64,000 nucleotides of DNA, from the NCBI GenBank assembly GCA_018268465.1, contig JAFDWN010000015.1:64887-128886 (forward strand), in the 5' to 3' direction. The notes beneath the pieces were generated by a model. It did no database searches, was not told the DNA's origin, and worked only from the letters and a program-made list of their open reading frames with translations. Origin of the DNA: Actinomycetota bacterium (lineage in GTDB: Bacteria > Actinomycetota > Actinomycetes > Mycobacteriales > Mycobacteriaceae). Below, one piece after another: positions 1-11,796 of the stretch (position 1 is the stretch's first letter; each line of letters starts with the position of its first letter). Made by a program: the position numbers and the translations under genes.

Positions 1-446
1 TGGGTGGCCAGGTCGAAGGCGACGGACAGCCCCTTCTGCCCGGCCGCGAGGTTGCGCCGGTAGAACGCGTTGGACTCGGCGGCGGTGGAGAACCCGGCGT
101 ACTGCCGGATCGTCCACGGCTGGTTGACGTACATCGTCGGGTACGGACCCCGCACGTAGGGCACCGCGCCGGGGAAGCTGTCCAGTGGGTAGCCGGCGGT
201 CACGGCCTCATCGCGGTCGGCGCCGGTGTAGACCGGTTTGACCTCGATCCCCTCCGGGGTCGTCCAGTCCAGCTGGTCGGGGGTGTAGCCGTGCGCCGCC
301 GCGGCCGCCGCGACGTGGTCGGCCACCGCGGCCGGGGTGGCCGCCACCCCGGCCCGGTCACCCTGCAGCGGAACGTCTTCGAAGCTGCCGATCCGCCCCG
401 TCGCACCCTGTGGTGTCGGCTGGCCGACGACATCGTTGACAGTCAC
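1..446 (-). CDS. mutB: Methylmalonyl-CoA mutase large subunit, N-terminal part
   Basis: This is the first ~148 residues of the catalytic, B12-binding subunit that interconverts methylmalonyl-CoA and succinyl-CoA in propionate metabolism. The remainder lies beyond the left edge of the window. The GTG start sits two bases after the mutA stop, so the two subunits are translationally coupled. The visible part carries the family-typical substrate-channel stretch with [10 protein letters not shown] followed by [10 protein letters not shown] and [13 protein letters not shown]. Identification is secure from these motifs and from the mutA neighbour. Confidence 0.95.
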   Translation of the reverse strand, partial: MTVNDVVGQPTPQGATGRIGSFEDVPLQGDRAGVAATPAAVADHVAAAAAAHGYTPDQLDWTTPEGIEVKPVYTGADRDEAVTAGYPLDSFPGAVPYVRGPYPTMYVNQPWTIRQYAGFSTAAESNAFYRRNLAAGQKGLSVAFDLAT

Positions 447-448
447 CT

Positions 449-2314
449 TCAGGCCCCCATTCGGCTGAGCAGATCCGACAATGCCTCGACCGCGTCGATC
501 TTCGCGGTGAGAAATCCGTCCGGGTGGTTCTCGGCCCCGGCGACCGCCTTCTCCGGGCCCGCCAGCAGGACGGTGGACAGCCCGGCGGCGCGCGCCGCCG
601 CGACCACGCCGGAGGTGTCGGTGCCGTAACGGGCGTCGGTGCCGCAGACGACGGCGATGCCGCTGCCGGAGTCCGACACCGCCTGCGCGACGGTGGCGGC
701 CTCCACGGTTCCCGGGTTCACCGCCTCGATACCGCCCGAGGCGAGCAGATTGGTGGTGAATGTGGTGCGGATGTTGTGTTCGGCGAGCGGCCCCAGCGGG
801 AGCAGCACCACCGTGGGGCGTGCGCCGGTCCGCTCCAGGAATCGGTCCGAGCGGTCGCGCAGCGCCTCGAAGCCGGCACCGTAGGAGCGCACCGCCGAGT
901 CTCGGGCCCCCTGCTGCGGCAGCGGCGGCTCGGCCAGGTTCGGATACTCGTTCACACCGGTCAGCGAGGTGCGGCGGTGGGCGATGTCGTCGGCACGCTG
1001 CGCGGCCACCTGCTGCACCTCGGCGACGATGTGATCGCGGGCGGCGGCGAACCCGCCGCGGGCTTCGACATCCTGGAAGTGCCGCCACGCCTGGTCGGCC
1101 AGTTCGCGAGTGAGATCCTCGACGAACCACGATCCGCCGCCCGGGTCGAGCACCCGCCCGATATGCGATTCCTCGAGTAGTAACAGCTGGGAGTTGCGGG
1201 CGATACGCCGCGCGAAACCGGGTGAGGTGCGGGGCGCGCCACCGGGGATCGCGATGTCGAAGGGATGGACGAGCACGGTGTCGGCGCCGCCCACTCCGGC
1301 CGAGAACGCCGCGAGCGTGGTGCGCAGCATGTTCACCCACGGATCACGCTGGGCCATCATCGGCAGGGAGGACACGGCGTGCACGGTGGCCGCACCCGCC
1401 TCGGGGGCGCCGACCACCTCGGCCACCCGGGCCCACAGCTGGCGGGCGGCGCGCAGCTTGGCGATGGTCGTGAACTGGTCGTCATCGGCGGCGTAGCGGA
1501 AACTGATCTGACGCAAGGCGTCGGCGACGGCGATGCCCGCGTCGGTCAGCAGCCGCAGGTAGGCCACCCCCGCCGCGACGGTGCCGGCGATCTCCCAGGC
1601 CGCGCTGGCACCGAGACCGTGGAACGCGGGTCCGTCGACGGTGATCGCCCGCACCCCGCCGTCGTAGCCGAGTGCCGTTCTGGCCGCCTCGACGACGTCG
1701 GCCGGTTCCGGAGCCGTCCGACCCGACAGCGGCGCCGTGAGTGGATCGGCACCGAGGTCCACCGACAACCGCGACCGCTGGTCGGCGTCCAGCCCGGACA
1801 GCAGGGGCAGCAGCGCCGCGGCGGCGGCCGGATAGTCGGCCCCGTCGGACTCCAGCACCACCGGCACCAGGTCGAGGAACACTCCTTCGAGCAGGCGGTC
1901 GAGTGCGTCAGGGCGGACGCCGTCAGCGCCGCCGACGCGCAACACCAGGGCGCTCACCCCTTCGGTGAGGGCCAGCAGGATGGTGCCGTTGCCGTCGTCG
2001 GTCTCCGCGCCCGCGATCGGGAACGCCTCGGCCACCTTCCACCCGGACTTCACGTCGCGCAGCGCGTCACCGCCGCGCACGAACGGCCACTGCCCCGGCA
2101 GCGACGGTTCCGGCGATTCGTCCAGCCCCGTGTACAGGGGGCGGATGGGAAACCCGTCGTAGGTGGGCGAATCCAGCAGCCGCTCCGGCTCGGGGGGCAG
2201 ATCGGCGGGGTCGCGTTTGGATCCACGGGTCAGCACCGCCGCGACGGCACCCCGCCACCGCTCACGATCAGCCTCGATGGCACCGAGCCTGGCACCGGAC
2301 CCTGTAGACGACAC
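449..2314 (-). CDS. mutA: Methylmalonyl-CoA mutase small subunit
   Basis: Non-catalytic partner of MutB in the heterodimeric B12-dependent mutase, about 621 residues, usual for actinobacterial MutA. It has the mutase barrel (approximately residues 30-400, with the [11 protein letters not shown] and [16 protein letters not shown] stretches) and a degenerate C-terminal B12-domain-like region (approximately 480-620). A TTG at 2320 would give two more residues, but the strong AGGGGGAG ribosome site directly abuts that TTG and lies six bases before the GTG at 2314, which I therefore prefer. It is divergent from the TVP38 gene and runs directly into mutB. No cobalamin riboswitch is visible in the short leader. 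Confidence 0.94.
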   Translation of the reverse strand: MSSTGSGARLGAIEADRERWRGAVAAVLTRGSKRDPADLPPEPERLLDSPTYDGFPIRPLYTGLDESPEPSLPGQWPFVRGGDALRDVKSGWKVAEAFPIAGAETDDGNGTILLALTEGVSALVLRVGGADGVRPDALDRLLEGVFLDLVPVVLESDGADYPAAAAALLPLLSGLDADQRSRLSVDLGADPLTAPLSGRTAPEPADVVEAARTALGYDGGVRAITVDGPAFHGLGASAAWEIAGTVAAGVAYLRLLTDAGIAVADALRQISFRYAADDDQFTTIAKLRAARQLWARVAEVVGAPEAGAATVHAVSSLPMMAQRDPWVNMLRTTLAAFSAGVGGADTVLVHPFDIAIPGGAPRTSPGFARRIARNSQLLLLEESHIGRVLDPGGGSWFVEDLTRELADQAWRHFQDVEARGGFAAARDHIVAEVQQVAAQRADDIAHRRTSLTGVNEYPNLAEPPLPQQGARDSAVRSYGAGFEALRDRSDRFLERTGARPTVVLLPLGPLAEHNIRTTFTTNLLASGGIEAVNPGTVEAATVAQAVSDSGSGIAVVCGTDARYGTDTSGVVAAARAAGLSTVLLAGPEKAVAGAENHPDGFLTAKIDAVEALSDLLSRMGA

Positions 2315-2459
2315 CGGCAACTCCCCCTTGTACTCGCAGTATTCGGTCGATCACCGCCCATCAGGCTAGGTGATCGGCCGCCCGCCGGTTTCTCCCGACA
2401 GACGCCACGCGGCGCTGCGGACAAGTGTTGTTAACGAATGGCCCGTAGTCTTGAAGATC

Positions 2460-3152
2460 GTGAAAACCGTCGTGACCGCGCTGCGTGCTGCAGCGACCGC
2501 CACGGCGGCGCGCCTGCCCGGACGTCGGTTTTTACCCGTACTGGCGGTCGTTGTGATACTTGTCGCAATCGCGATTCTGGTGCCGCTGCCGACCGCGGTG
2601 CAGTTGCGCGACTGGGCGACGTCGGCCGGTCCCTGGTTCCCACTGGCGTTTCTGGCCGCCCACACCGTGGTGACCGTGTTCCCGTTCCCGCGTACCGCGT
2701 TCACCCTGGCCGCGGGGATGCTGTTCGGTCCGGTCCTCGGTGTCGCGCTGGCCGTCGTGGCCAGCACCATCAGCGCGGTCATCGCGCTGCTGCTGGTCCG
2801 TGCCATCGGGTGGCAACTCAACCGGCTGGTCAACCACCCGCGCATGGATTCCCTGGACGACCAGCTACGCGAGCGCGGCTGGCCGGCGGTGATGTCGATG
2901 CGGATGATCCCCGCCGTGCCGTTCTCCATGCTCAACTACACCGCCGGCGCGTCGGCCGTCCGGGTGCTGCCCTACACGCTGGCCACGATCGCCGGCCTGC
3001 TGCCCGGTACCGCCGCGGTCGTGATCCTCGGCGACGCGCTGACGGGCAATGTCAGCCCGCTGCTGTTCCTGGTTTCGCTGTGCACGGCCAGCGTCGGCGT
3101 CGCAGGGTTGGTCTACGAGATCCGTAGGCACCGCCGGCGCCACCGCGACTGA
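2460..3152 (+). CDS. TVP38/TMEM64-family (VTT domain) inner-membrane protein
   Basis: About 230 residues with several hydrophobic helices and the VTT/SNARE-associated core: an FPFPRTAFTLAAG-type motif, then GxxxG-rich helices and a conserved RxxPxxPFSMLNYxAGAS segment. The family is linked to lipid or membrane homeostasis, but no reaction is established for this member. It is divergent from mutA and convergent with the SPFH gene, with three bases between stops. The frame is open from a GTG at 2370 (260 residues). I prefer the GTG at 2460, with GAAG just upstream, because it leaves a short N-terminus before the first helix, but this start is uncertain. Confidence 0.8.
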   Translation: MKTVVTALRAAATATAARLPGRRFLPVLAVVVILVAIAILVPLPTAVQLRDWATSAGPWFPLAFLAAHTVVTVFPFPRTAFTLAAGMLFGPVLGVALAVVASTISAVIALLLVRAIGWQLNRLVNHPRMDSLDDQLRERGWPAVMSMRMIPAVPFSMLNYTAGASAVRVLPYTLATIAGLLPGTAAVVILGDALTGNVSPLLFLVSLCTASVGVAGLVYEIRRHRRRHRD

Positions 3153-3155
3153 CGG

Positions 3156-4382
3156 TCACAGGGCGCGGTGGGCGCCTCCCGGCGGCGGACCGTCCGGCGG
3201 GGGCGCTGTGGCGCCGGTGGACGGCTGCGAGAGGCTCGGCAGCGACGACGGCAGGGTCGGCGGCGTGATCGCCGGAGCACTGGTGTTGCGGGCTTCGGCC
3301 TCGGCTTTGGCGACGGCCCGGGCGATGGCGGGGTCGGTCTGGGTGTCGAACCAGTCCGCCACCTCGTCGGCGTCGTCCTCGGGTTTGGGCAGATCGGTAT
3401 CCACCGGCGAGGGCTGATAGCGGAACACCCCGTCATCGCCGGGCGCGCCCAGCAGTTTGGTGAATCCCTGCAAGGCCGAACCGAAGTCGCTGGGCACCAC
3501 CCACACCTTGTTGGCCTCGCCCTTGGCCATCAGCGGCAGCGTCTGCAGGTACTGGTAGGCCAGCAGTTCGGGGGTGGGCCGGCCGGCCTTGATCGCCGCG
3601 AACGTCTTCTCGATCGCCTTCGCCTGCCCCTGCGCCTGCAGATACTGCGCGGCGCGTTCGCCCTGGGCCCGCAGGATCCGGGACTGCCGGTCGGCCTCGG
3701 CGGACAGGATCGCGGCCTGTTTGGCCCCCTCGGCCGCGAGGATCTGCGCCTGCTTCTGCCCCTCGGCCTGTTTGATGGATGCCTCCCGGCTGCCCTCGGC
3801 GGTGAGGATCATGGCGCGCTTCTCGCGGTCGGCGCGCATCTGCTTTTCCATCGAGTCCTGGATCGACGGCGGCGGATCGATCGACCGCAGCTCCACCCGG
3901 GCCACCCGCAGACCCCAGCGGCCGGTGGCCTCGTCGAGCACACCGCGCAACTGCCCGTTGATCTGGTCGCGTGAGGTCAGCGTCTGCTCCAGCGTCATCC
4001 CGCCCACCACGTTGCGCAGCGTGGTGGTGGCCAACTGTTCGACACCGACGATGTAGTTGCTGATCTGGTAGACCGCCGCCTGCGGGTTGGTCACCTGGAA
4101 ATAGACGACGGTGTCGATGTTGACGGTCAGGTTGTCCTCGGTGATCACCGGCTGCGGCGGGAACGACACCACCCGTTCGCGCAGGTCCACCCTGGCCCTG
4201 ATCTTGTCGATGAACGGCAGGAGCAGCGTCAGCTGCCCCGACACCGTCTTGCTGTAACGGCCGAGCCGTTCGATCACTGCGGCCTCGGCCTGGGGAATCA
4301 GCGCCACCGATTTGGCGACGACGATCGCCGCGAACACAACCAGCACGACCAGCAGGACCAGGCCGGCGACGGCACCTTCCAT
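3156..4382 (-). CDS. SPFH/Band 7 (stomatin-like) membrane-anchored protein
   Basis: A 408-residue protein: one N-terminal transmembrane helix (about 1-28), then the SPFH/Band 7 domain (AAVIERLGRYSKTVSGQL, RVDLRERVVSFPPQPVIT), then a long Ala/Glu/Gln-rich coiled coil (about 175-265) with repeated xxAEGxKQAxILxAEG units, and a Pro-rich tail. SPFH proteins oligomerise as membrane scaffolds. The NfeD-family gene lies immediately upstream on the same strand (21 bases), the classic SPFH-NfeD pairing. The tail after residue 330 (acidic, then PPPDGPPPG) is low-complexity and probably disordered. Confidence 0.92.
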   Translation of the reverse strand: MEGAVAGLVLLVVLVVFAAIVVAKSVALIPQAEAAVIERLGRYSKTVSGQLTLLLPFIDKIRARVDLRERVVSFPPQPVITEDNLTVNIDTVVYFQVTNPQAAVYQISNYIVGVEQLATTTLRNVVGGMTLEQTLTSRDQINGQLRGVLDEATGRWGLRVARVELRSIDPPPSIQDSMEKQMRADREKRAMILTAEGSREASIKQAEGQKQAQILAAEGAKQAAILSAEADRQSRILRAQGERAAQYLQAQGQAKAIEKTFAAIKAGRPTPELLAYQYLQTLPLMAKGEANKVWVVPSDFGSALQGFTKLLGAPGDDGVFRYQPSPVDTDLPKPEDDADEVADWFDTQTDPAIARAVAKAEAEARNTSAPAITPPTLPSSLPSLSQPSTGATAPPPDGPPPGGAHRAL

Positions 4383-4403
4383 GAGCGTTCTTTCCTTCCC
4401 GGA

Positions 4404-4838
4404 TCAGGGGTTCTTCCAGACCACCGCCGTGGCGCCGTCGATGTGCATGACGGTCACGTGGTCGCCCGGTTCGTAGACGTCGTGGTCATTGAGGGGACGC
4501 GCGGTCCAGATCTCGCCGTCCAGCTTGACCTGGCCCGCATGCTGGGAGATGCGGTCCAGGACCAGCGCCTGCTTACCTTCCAGCGCCTTGACGGGCTCCG
4601 GCAGCGGCGCCCCGGAGTTGAACCGCCGGCGCAGCGCGGGCCGCACCAGCACCAGCAGCAATACCGACACCACCAGGAAGACCCCGCCGTCGGCCCAGAT
4701 CGGCCAGTCCAGCAACCAGCTCGTACCGGCCGCGGCCAGTGCGCCGCCGCTGAGCATCAGCAGGAACAGATCCCCGGTCAGCGCCTCAGCCCCGGCCAGC
4801 GCAAGCGCTGCGATCAGCCAGATCAGCGGGACAGGCAT
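4404..4838 (-). CDS. NfeD-family membrane protein
   Basis: A 144-residue short-type NfeD protein: two to three N-terminal transmembrane helices (about 1-75) followed by an OB-fold domain (about 85-144, containing GKQALVLDRI, GEIWTARPL and VTVMHIDGATAVV). It partners the downstream SPFH protein, probably within the membrane microdomain complex; no protease domain is present. The start ATG is preceded by a GGGAAT stretch with little leader, so it may be translated from a very short or leaderless transcript. Confidence 0.9.
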   Translation of the reverse strand: MPVPLIWLIAALALAGAEALTGDLFLLMLSGGALAAAGTSWLLDWPIWADGGVFLVVSVLLLVLVRPALRRRFNSGAPLPEPVKALEGKQALVLDRISQHAGQVKLDGEIWTARPLNDHDVYEPGDHVTVMHIDGATAVVWKNP

Positions 4839-4882
4839 ATTCCCAGCCTATCGTGTAACCAACCCATTCCGCGGCCAACAAC

Positions 4883-4888
4883 TACACT
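4883..4888 (+). promoter_or_regulatory. Candidate -10 element, probable leaderless transcript
   Basis: TACACT lies ten bases before the ATG of the downstream gene, which would place transcription start at or within a few bases of the start codon. No Shine-Dalgarno sequence is present there. Leaderless transcripts are common in mycobacteria; this one is inferred only. Confidence 0.35.
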
Positions 4889-4897
4889 GCGGAAATC

Positions 4898-5746
4898 ATG
4901 TGGTGTCCCAGTGCAACACTCGCGGTGTGGGCCAATGCCTGGCTGGCAGGAGCGGCCGCACCCGACGATGTCCTCGACGCGCTATCACTATGGGCGCCAA
5001 AGCATTCCGTGACCGCCTACGATTCGGTGGCCGCGGGCCGCACCGGGTTGCCGTGGCCCGACCTGAACGACGCGGGCGCGGTGTCGCTGCTGCAGACGCT
5101 GCGCACGGCGGCAGGCACCGGCCTAACCGGCCCGGCGATCGGCGTGGCGCTGCCGGTACCGGGCGACGTCCGCGGGCTTCCGCCGGGCACCCAGTTCCAG
5201 CGCGATGCACTCACCTCAGGTGAGGCGCTCATCGTCACCCGGGCCGCGGCACCCGCGGTCGGTATCGTGCCCGACTTCGAATACGACGACACGCACGAGG
5301 ATTTGGACTACGATCCCGAGCCGTCGTCGCTGGCGTGGACGGTGTACTCGGTGCCCGAGATGACGGAGTCGGGCTATCTCGACCTCGGTGAGGCGGAGTA
5401 CGAGTTGCGCTCGGCGGTGCGGGCCGCGGCGAACGCGCTCGGCGCGCTGCGAGCGGGCGCGGCCGGTGCGGATGTCGCAGATCCCCGTGGGCTGGTCGAG
5501 CAGGTTCTGGAATCGGGCCGCGCACATCGGATCCCCGACCACGCACCCGAACGGGCGCGGCGGGTGCTGGAAAACGCGGCGCACATCGACGCCATCATCA
5601 CCGTCAGCTCGGGCCTCATGCCCATCGGACTGCAGTCGTCGTCGGAGATCCAGATCGCCAGCGACGCCCTCCGGCCGCTGACCGGTGTGGTGCGCTCGGC
5701 ACGGATGGCGGCCGTCAGCGCGGTGCTGCAGTCCGCCTGGCGGTGA
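4898..5746 (+). CDS. Conserved mycobacterial hypothetical protein
   Basis: A 282-residue soluble protein with no signal peptide or membrane helix. It matches my memory of the conserved actinobacterial protein found between nfeD and ferrochelatase in mycobacteria (Rv1486c position). Visible traits are an acidic middle ([17 protein letters not shown], about residues 126-142) and an Ala-rich C-terminal half. It shows no catalytic motif I can name. The gene is divergent from nfeD and convergent with hemH (15 bases between stops). No function is assigned. Confidence 0.85.
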   Translation: MWCPSATLAVWANAWLAGAAAPDDVLDALSLWAPKHSVTAYDSVAAGRTGLPWPDLNDAGAVSLLQTLRTAAGTGLTGPAIGVALPVPGDVRGLPPGTQFQRDALTSGEALIVTRAAAPAVGIVPDFEYDDTHEDLDYDPEPSSLAWTVYSVPEMTESGYLDLGEAEYELRSAVRAAANALGALRAGAAGADVADPRGLVEQVLESGRAHRIPDHAPERARRVLENAAHIDAIITVSSGLMPIGLQSSSEIQIASDALRPLTGVVRSARMAAVSAVLQSAWR

Positions 5747-5761
5747 TCATCGCGGCCGCCC

Positions 5762-6808
5762 TCACCGACGCGGCGGCGCCGTGCAGCAGTCGGGCGTGCA
5801 CGACACACCGTTGACGCTGAACCCAAGGGCGCGCGCCGGATTCGGCCCGAGCACCCGTTCGGGCGCTCGCCCCAGTCGCACCTCGTCGACCAGGTCGACG
5901 GCCAGCCGGGCGAATCGGCGGTCGGCGTTGGGGGTGGCCGCCCGCGCCAGCGCGACGCCCAGCTCCGCGGCGTGATCCCGCAGCTCGTGGTCGAGATCCC
6001 ACACCACCTCGATGTGGTCGGCGACAAAACCGATCGGGCACACCACGACCGCTTTGACCCCGTCCGCCGCCAGCGCCGTCACGTGGTCGGCGACATCGGG
6101 CTCCAACCAAGGGATCTGAGGCGGACCCGACCGCGACTGCCACACGAGGTCGTAATCGCCACACCCGACCGCCGCGGCGACGAGCCCGGCGGCGTAGGCC
6201 ACCTGTCCGCTGTAGAGGTTCGGACCGTCGCGCCGGTCGGCGGCCACGGGGATGGAATGCGCGGTGAACACCAGCCGCGCCGCGCCGCGCAGTTCCTCGG
6301 GCAGCGTCGCCGTCGCGGCGGCGACACCGTCGGCGAACATCGCCACGAACAACGGATGGTCGAAGTACTGGCGCAGCTTGACCAGTTCGGGGGCCCGGTC
6401 ACCGGCGGCGGCCCTGGCCCGCGCGATGTCCTCGACATACTGCCGGCAACTGGAATAGCCGCCCCACGCCGAGGTGGCGAACACCGCAGCACGACGAACA
6501 CCGTTGTCCCGCATGGCCGCAACGGTGTCCTCGGCGAAGGGCTCCCAGTTGCGGTTACCGAAGTAGACATCGAGGGGCAGCCCGCGTTCAGCCAGTTCGG
6601 CCCGGAGTTGCTCCATCAGCGCACGGTTGATGCCGTTGATCGGTGACACACCGCCGAAATGCAAGTAGTGCTCGGCCACCTCGTCGAGCCGCTGCGGCGG
6701 GATGCCGCGTCCGCGGGTGACGTTCTCCAGGAACGGCCGCACCTGGTCGACCCCTTCGGGGCCGCCGAATGACAACAGCAGCAGCGCGTCGAACTCCCCG
6801 CCCGCCAT
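5762..6808 (-). CDS. hemH: Ferrochelatase (coproporphyrin ferrochelatase type)
   Basis: A 348-residue enzyme that inserts ferrous iron into (copro)porphyrin, the late step of heme synthesis. Signatures include [10 protein letters not shown] near the N-terminus, the FTAHSIP catalytic-histidine motif, and [16 protein letters not shown]. The C-terminus has a cysteine cluster (Cys337, Cys341, Cys342), and there is a further cysteine near 147; actinobacterial ferrochelatases are known to carry a [2Fe-2S] cluster with such cysteines. It starts ten bases after the inhA stop, in the fabG1-inhA-hemH order known from mycobacteria. Confidence 0.95.
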   Translation of the reverse strand: MAGGEFDALLLLSFGGPEGVDQVRPFLENVTRGRGIPPQRLDEVAEHYLHFGGVSPINGINRALMEQLRAELAERGLPLDVYFGNRNWEPFAEDTVAAMRDNGVRRAAVFATSAWGGYSSCRQYVEDIARARAAAGDRAPELVKLRQYFDHPLFVAMFADGVAAATATLPEELRGAARLVFTAHSIPVAADRRDGPNLYSGQVAYAAGLVAAAVGCGDYDLVWQSRSGPPQIPWLEPDVADHVTALAADGVKAVVVCPIGFVADHIEVVWDLDHELRDHAAELGVALARAATPNADRRFARLAVDLVDEVRLGRAPERVLGPNPARALGFSVNGVSCTPDCCTAPPRR

Positions 6809-6818
6809 CAGGCAGCCA

Positions 6819-7628
6819 TCAGAGCAACTGCGTGTGCGCGCCGCCGTCGGCGTACACGACCGTCCCCGTCGTGGCGGGCAGCCAGTCCGACAACAGGGCG
6901 CACACCGTCTTGGCGACCGGTGTGGGGTCCTTCATATTCCAGCCGATCGGAGCACGCTGATCCCAGCCCTCCTCCAGCAGCTTCATCTGGGCGCCGGCCT
7001 CGTCGCCGAGGGCGCCGCCCACGATCGCGCTCATCGCCAGCGTCCGGATCGGACCTGCGGCAACAAGATTCGATCGAACGCCGACCTTACCCGCCTCCCG
7101 CGCGACGAACCGGTTGACCGACTCCAGCGCACTCTTGGCCACCGTCATCCAGTTGTAGGCCGGCATCGCCCTGGTGGGGTCGAAGTCCATGCCGACGATG
7201 CTGCCGCCGGGATTCATGACCGGCAGCAGCGCTTTGGCCAGCGACGCGTAGGAGTACGCCGAGATGTGGATGCCCTTGGCGACATCCTCGTACGGCGCGT
7301 CGAAGAACGGGTTGATGCCCATCCCGCTCTGCGGCATGAAACCGATCGAGTGCACGGCGCCGTCGAGTTTGTTGCCCTCCCCGATCACCTCGGTGACGCG
7401 GTCGGCCAGCGTGGCGAGGTGATCCTCGTTCTGCACGTCGAGTTCGAGCAGCGGTGCGGGTGCCGGCAACCGGTCGGTGATGCGCTGGATCAGACGCATC
7501 CGGTCGAACCCGGTCAGCACCAACTCGGCTCCGGCCTCCTGGGCGACCTTGGCGATGTAGAACGCGATCGACGAGTCGGTGATGATTCCTGTGACGAGGA
7601 TCCGCTTGCCTTCGAGAATGCCTGCCAT
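6819..7628 (-). CDS. inhA: NADH-dependent enoyl-ACP reductase InhA
   Basis: Exactly 269 residues, the length of mycobacterial InhA, the FAS-II enoyl reductase for mycolic-acid precursors and the isoniazid/ethionamide target. The start [15 protein letters not shown] and the catalytic Tyr158 and Lys165 ([10 protein letters not shown]) are in place. Ile21, Ile47, Ser94 and Ile95, sites of known resistance substitutions in M. tuberculosis, carry the wild-type residues. A GGAGAAGAAG stretch precedes the ATG, and the gene follows fabG1 by 29 bases. The frame is open further upstream, but the InhA N-terminus fixes the start here. Confidence 0.98.
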   Translation of the reverse strand: MAGILEGKRILVTGIITDSSIAFYIAKVAQEAGAELVLTGFDRMRLIQRITDRLPAPAPLLELDVQNEDHLATLADRVTEVIGEGNKLDGAVHSIGFMPQSGMGINPFFDAPYEDVAKGIHISAYSYASLAKALLPVMNPGGSIVGMDFDPTRAMPAYNWMTVAKSALESVNRFVAREAGKVGVRSNLVAAGPIRTLAMSAIVGGALGDEAGAQMKLLEEGWDQRAPIGWNMKDPTPVAKTVCALLSDWLPATTGTVVYADGGAHTQLL

Positions 7629-7657
7629 TTGCTTCTTCTCCGTCTCTCGGTGCCTAC

Positions 7658-9482
<1,825 letters not shown>

Positions 9483-9538
9483 GTGCTGCTTGTCATTTCA
9501 TGTGTCAGTTGGTTGGTCGTGGCACTGATCGCTTCATC

Positions 9539-9668
9539 GCTGCCTTCTGCTCTTCGCGCAAGCGCTCATCGCTGCCTTCTGCTCTTCATCTACGGCTCCT
9601 CACGCAAGCGCTCGTCGCGGCGCAAGCGCTCATCGCCGCCTTCTACTCTTCGCGCAAGCGCTCATCGC
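9539..9668. repeat. Degenerate intergenic direct repeats
   Basis: Four copies of CGCAAGCGCTC(A/G)TCG (about 9557, 9603, 9621 and 9653), three of them linked by a CTGCCTTCTGCTCTTC-type spacer, fill the gap between the DUF58 and VWA genes. The last copy overlaps the DUF58 stop codon. Each core contains the self-complementary AGCGCT. Irregular spacing rules out a simple slippage array; a dispersed mycobacterial repeat family is my guess. Confidence 0.7.
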
Positions 9669-10609
9669 CCAGCCATGGCGCCGCGTCTCCGACTCGCCAC
9701 GAACCGCACCACGTCGGCGATCCAGTCCCGATCGGTGCGCAACGTCAGCAGCGGGGCATCGCAGCGGCGCAGTGTGCGAGCCACCTCGGCGCGGTGGGCT
9801 GCGGCGGCCTTCTCGAAGTCCTCCCGCAACTGTTCGTCGATCGTGTACTCGCGGGTGGTCCCGGACTCGGTGTCCTGCAGGATGACGTCGCCGACCGGGG
9901 GCAGTTCGATGTCACGCGGATCCAACACCTCGATGCCCAGCACCTCGTGCCGTCCGGCGATCGCGCGCAGCGGGCGCATCCAGTTGATCGGGCCGAGGAA
10001 GTCGCTGACGATCACCGCCATGCCGCGGCGCCGTTCGGGACGTCTAAGCGCATCGATGGCCTCGGCCAGGTTTCCGCGCACCCCCAGCGGGGCCCGCGGC
10101 GTTGTCGCGATCGCGCGCAGCAGTTCCTGCTCGTGCATGCGGCCCGACAGCGCGGGCACCCGCCGCGTGGTCTGGCCGTTGGAGATGATCGCGCCGAGCC
10201 GGTTGCCGCCACCACTGTTGAGGAACGCGATCGCCGCCGCCGCCGCGACGGCGAGGTCACGCTTCTCGCACCCCGCCGTGCCGAAGTCGAGGCTGGCCGA
10301 CATATCCACCACCAGCCACGTCTCCAGCTCGCGGTCGGCGATCATCTCCCGCACGTGCGGGGTGGTGGTCCTGGCGGTCACCGACCAGTCCATCCGGCGC
10401 ACGTCGTCACCGGGCTGGTAGATCCGTGACTCCCCCGGCTCCGAACCCGGTCCCGGGATGAGGCCGAGGTGGTCGCCGTGCAACACGCCGTCGAGCTTGC
10501 GGCGCACCGTCAGTTCCAGTTTGCGCAGCGCCGCCGACAGCGCCGGGTCCCGGATCTCGCCGCGCTGCAACGACGGCAGGTCGACCGTCCGGTCCTTGGA
10601 GCCGCTCAC
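9662..10609 (-). CDS. DUF58 domain-containing protein (MoxR-associated)
   Basis: About 315 residues. The DUF58 core is visible: GDHLG, the SRIYQPGDDVRRMDWSVTAR motif (about residues 60-80), then a VWA-like fold with the metal-site-like DMSASLDFG and VIVSDFLG. No membrane helix is seen. It is encoded between moxR and the VWA gene, as in other MoxR operons. The frame continues upstream through moxR, but the start is set at the GTG ten bases after the moxR stop, giving the normal family N-terminus. Confidence 0.92.
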   Translation of the reverse strand: MSGSKDRTVDLPSLQRGEIRDPALSAALRKLELTVRRKLDGVLHGDHLGLIPGPGSEPGESRIYQPGDDVRRMDWSVTARTTTPHVREMIADRELETWLVVDMSASLDFGTAGCEKRDLAVAAAAAIAFLNSGGGNRLGAIISNGQTTRRVPALSGRMHEQELLRAIATTPRAPLGVRGNLAEAIDALRRPERRRGMAVIVSDFLGPINWMRPLRAIAGRHEVLGIEVLDPRDIELPPVGDVILQDTESGTTREYTIDEQLREDFEKAAAAHRAEVARTLRRCDAPLLTLRTDRDWIADVVRFVASRRRGAMAGR

Positions 10610-10619
10610 CGTCGCCCGG

Positions 10620-11768
10620 TCACCGGCCGCTGCCCGCCGCCGCGGCGGCCGCGGGCACGACGGGTGGCACCGAATGGCCTTGCTGCGGAATGGCGTTGAC
10701 CTGCGGCAGGGCGACGGTCTGCAGGATCCGGTTGACGACCGTCTCCGCGGAGATCTCGTCGGCCAGCGCGTCGTAGGTGAGCACCAGCCGGTGGCGCAGG
10801 ACATCGGGGATGACCTCCACCACGTCCTGCGGGACGACGTAGTCACGGCCCCGCACCAGCGCCAGCGCGCGCGCCGCGGCGATGATCCCCAGTGACGCGC
10901 GCGGCGAGGCGCCGTAGGCGATCCACGCCCTGGCGTCAGGCATGCCGAACTTCTCAGGTTCGCGAGTGGCGGTGACGATGCGGACGACGTAGTCGACCAG
11001 AGCATGGTGCACGAAGGTGGCGGCGGCCACGTCCTGCAGGCGCAACAGGTCACCCGGGGCGAGGATCTGCTTGGGCTCGGGCGGTTTGACGCCCATGCGG
11101 TAGATGATCTCGCGTTCTTCCTCGGGCGAGGGATAGTCGATGTTGATCTTGAACAGGAAACGGTCGCGCTGGGCTTCCGGCAGCGCGTACACGCCCTCCT
11201 GCTCGATGGGGTTCTGTGTGGCCATCACCAGGAACGGCTGCGGCAGCGGGAAGGTCTTGCCGCCGATGGAGATCTTTCGCTCGGCCATGACTTCCAGCAA
11301 CGCCGACTGCACCTTGGCCGGTGCGCGGTTGATCTCGTCGGCCAGCAGGAAGTTGACGACGACAGGACCGAGTTCGATGTCGAACTCCTCCTTGCCCTGC
11401 CGGAAGATTCTCGTACCGATGATGTCGGTCGGCACCAGGTCGGGGGTGAACTGGATGCGGGCGAAGGTGCCGCCGACCACTTTGGCGAACGTCTCCACGG
11501 CCAGGGTCTTGGCCACGCCGGGGACGCCCTCGAGCAGGACGTGTCCCTTGGCCAGCAGACCCACCAGCATCCGCTCGACCAGACGATCCTGGCCCACGAT
11601 GATCCGCTTGACCTCGAAGATGGCGCGCTCGAGGGTGTGCACCTCGGACTGCAGCCCACCGTTGGCCGGTGCCGGGGGTGCCGCGTGGGCGCCGGGCGCA
11701 TACCCCTGCGCGGGGCCCGAACCGGAATACCCTCCGGCGCCCTGCGGCGGCCCACTCGGTGACGTCAT
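10620..11768 (-). CDS. moxR: MoxR-family AAA+ ATPase
   Basis: About 382 residues: a disordered Gly/Pro/Ala N-terminus (1-40), then a AAA+ domain with Walker A variant GVPGVAKT, Walker B FLLADEINRA and sensor-1 MATQNPIEQEG, and the C-terminal lid. MoxR ATPases are chaperone-like partners of VWA proteins; here DUF58 and VWA follow directly. ATG 11768 is chosen because GGGAGGATC sits seven bases upstream; a further in-frame start at 11783 lacks such a site. Confidence 0.95.
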   Translation of the reverse strand: MTSPSGPPQGAGGYSGSGPAQGYAPGAHAAPPAPANGGLQSEVHTLERAIFEVKRIIVGQDRLVERMLVGLLAKGHVLLEGVPGVAKTLAVETFAKVVGGTFARIQFTPDLVPTDIIGTRIFRQGKEEFDIELGPVVVNFLLADEINRAPAKVQSALLEVMAERKISIGGKTFPLPQPFLVMATQNPIEQEGVYALPEAQRDRFLFKINIDYPSPEEEREIIYRMGVKPPEPKQILAPGDLLRLQDVAAATFVHHALVDYVVRIVTATREPEKFGMPDARAWIAYGASPRASLGIIAAARALALVRGRDYVVPQDVVEVIPDVLRHRLVLTYDALADEISAETVVNRILQTVALPQVNAIPQQGHSVPPVVPAAAAAAGSGR

Positions 11769-11796
11769 CAACGATCCTCCCACTGTGTCTCGGTAA

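Noticed and set aside
2315-2459. Cobalamin riboswitch ahead of mutA
   Set aside because: The gap is short and no B12-box or conserved riboswitch core is seen.
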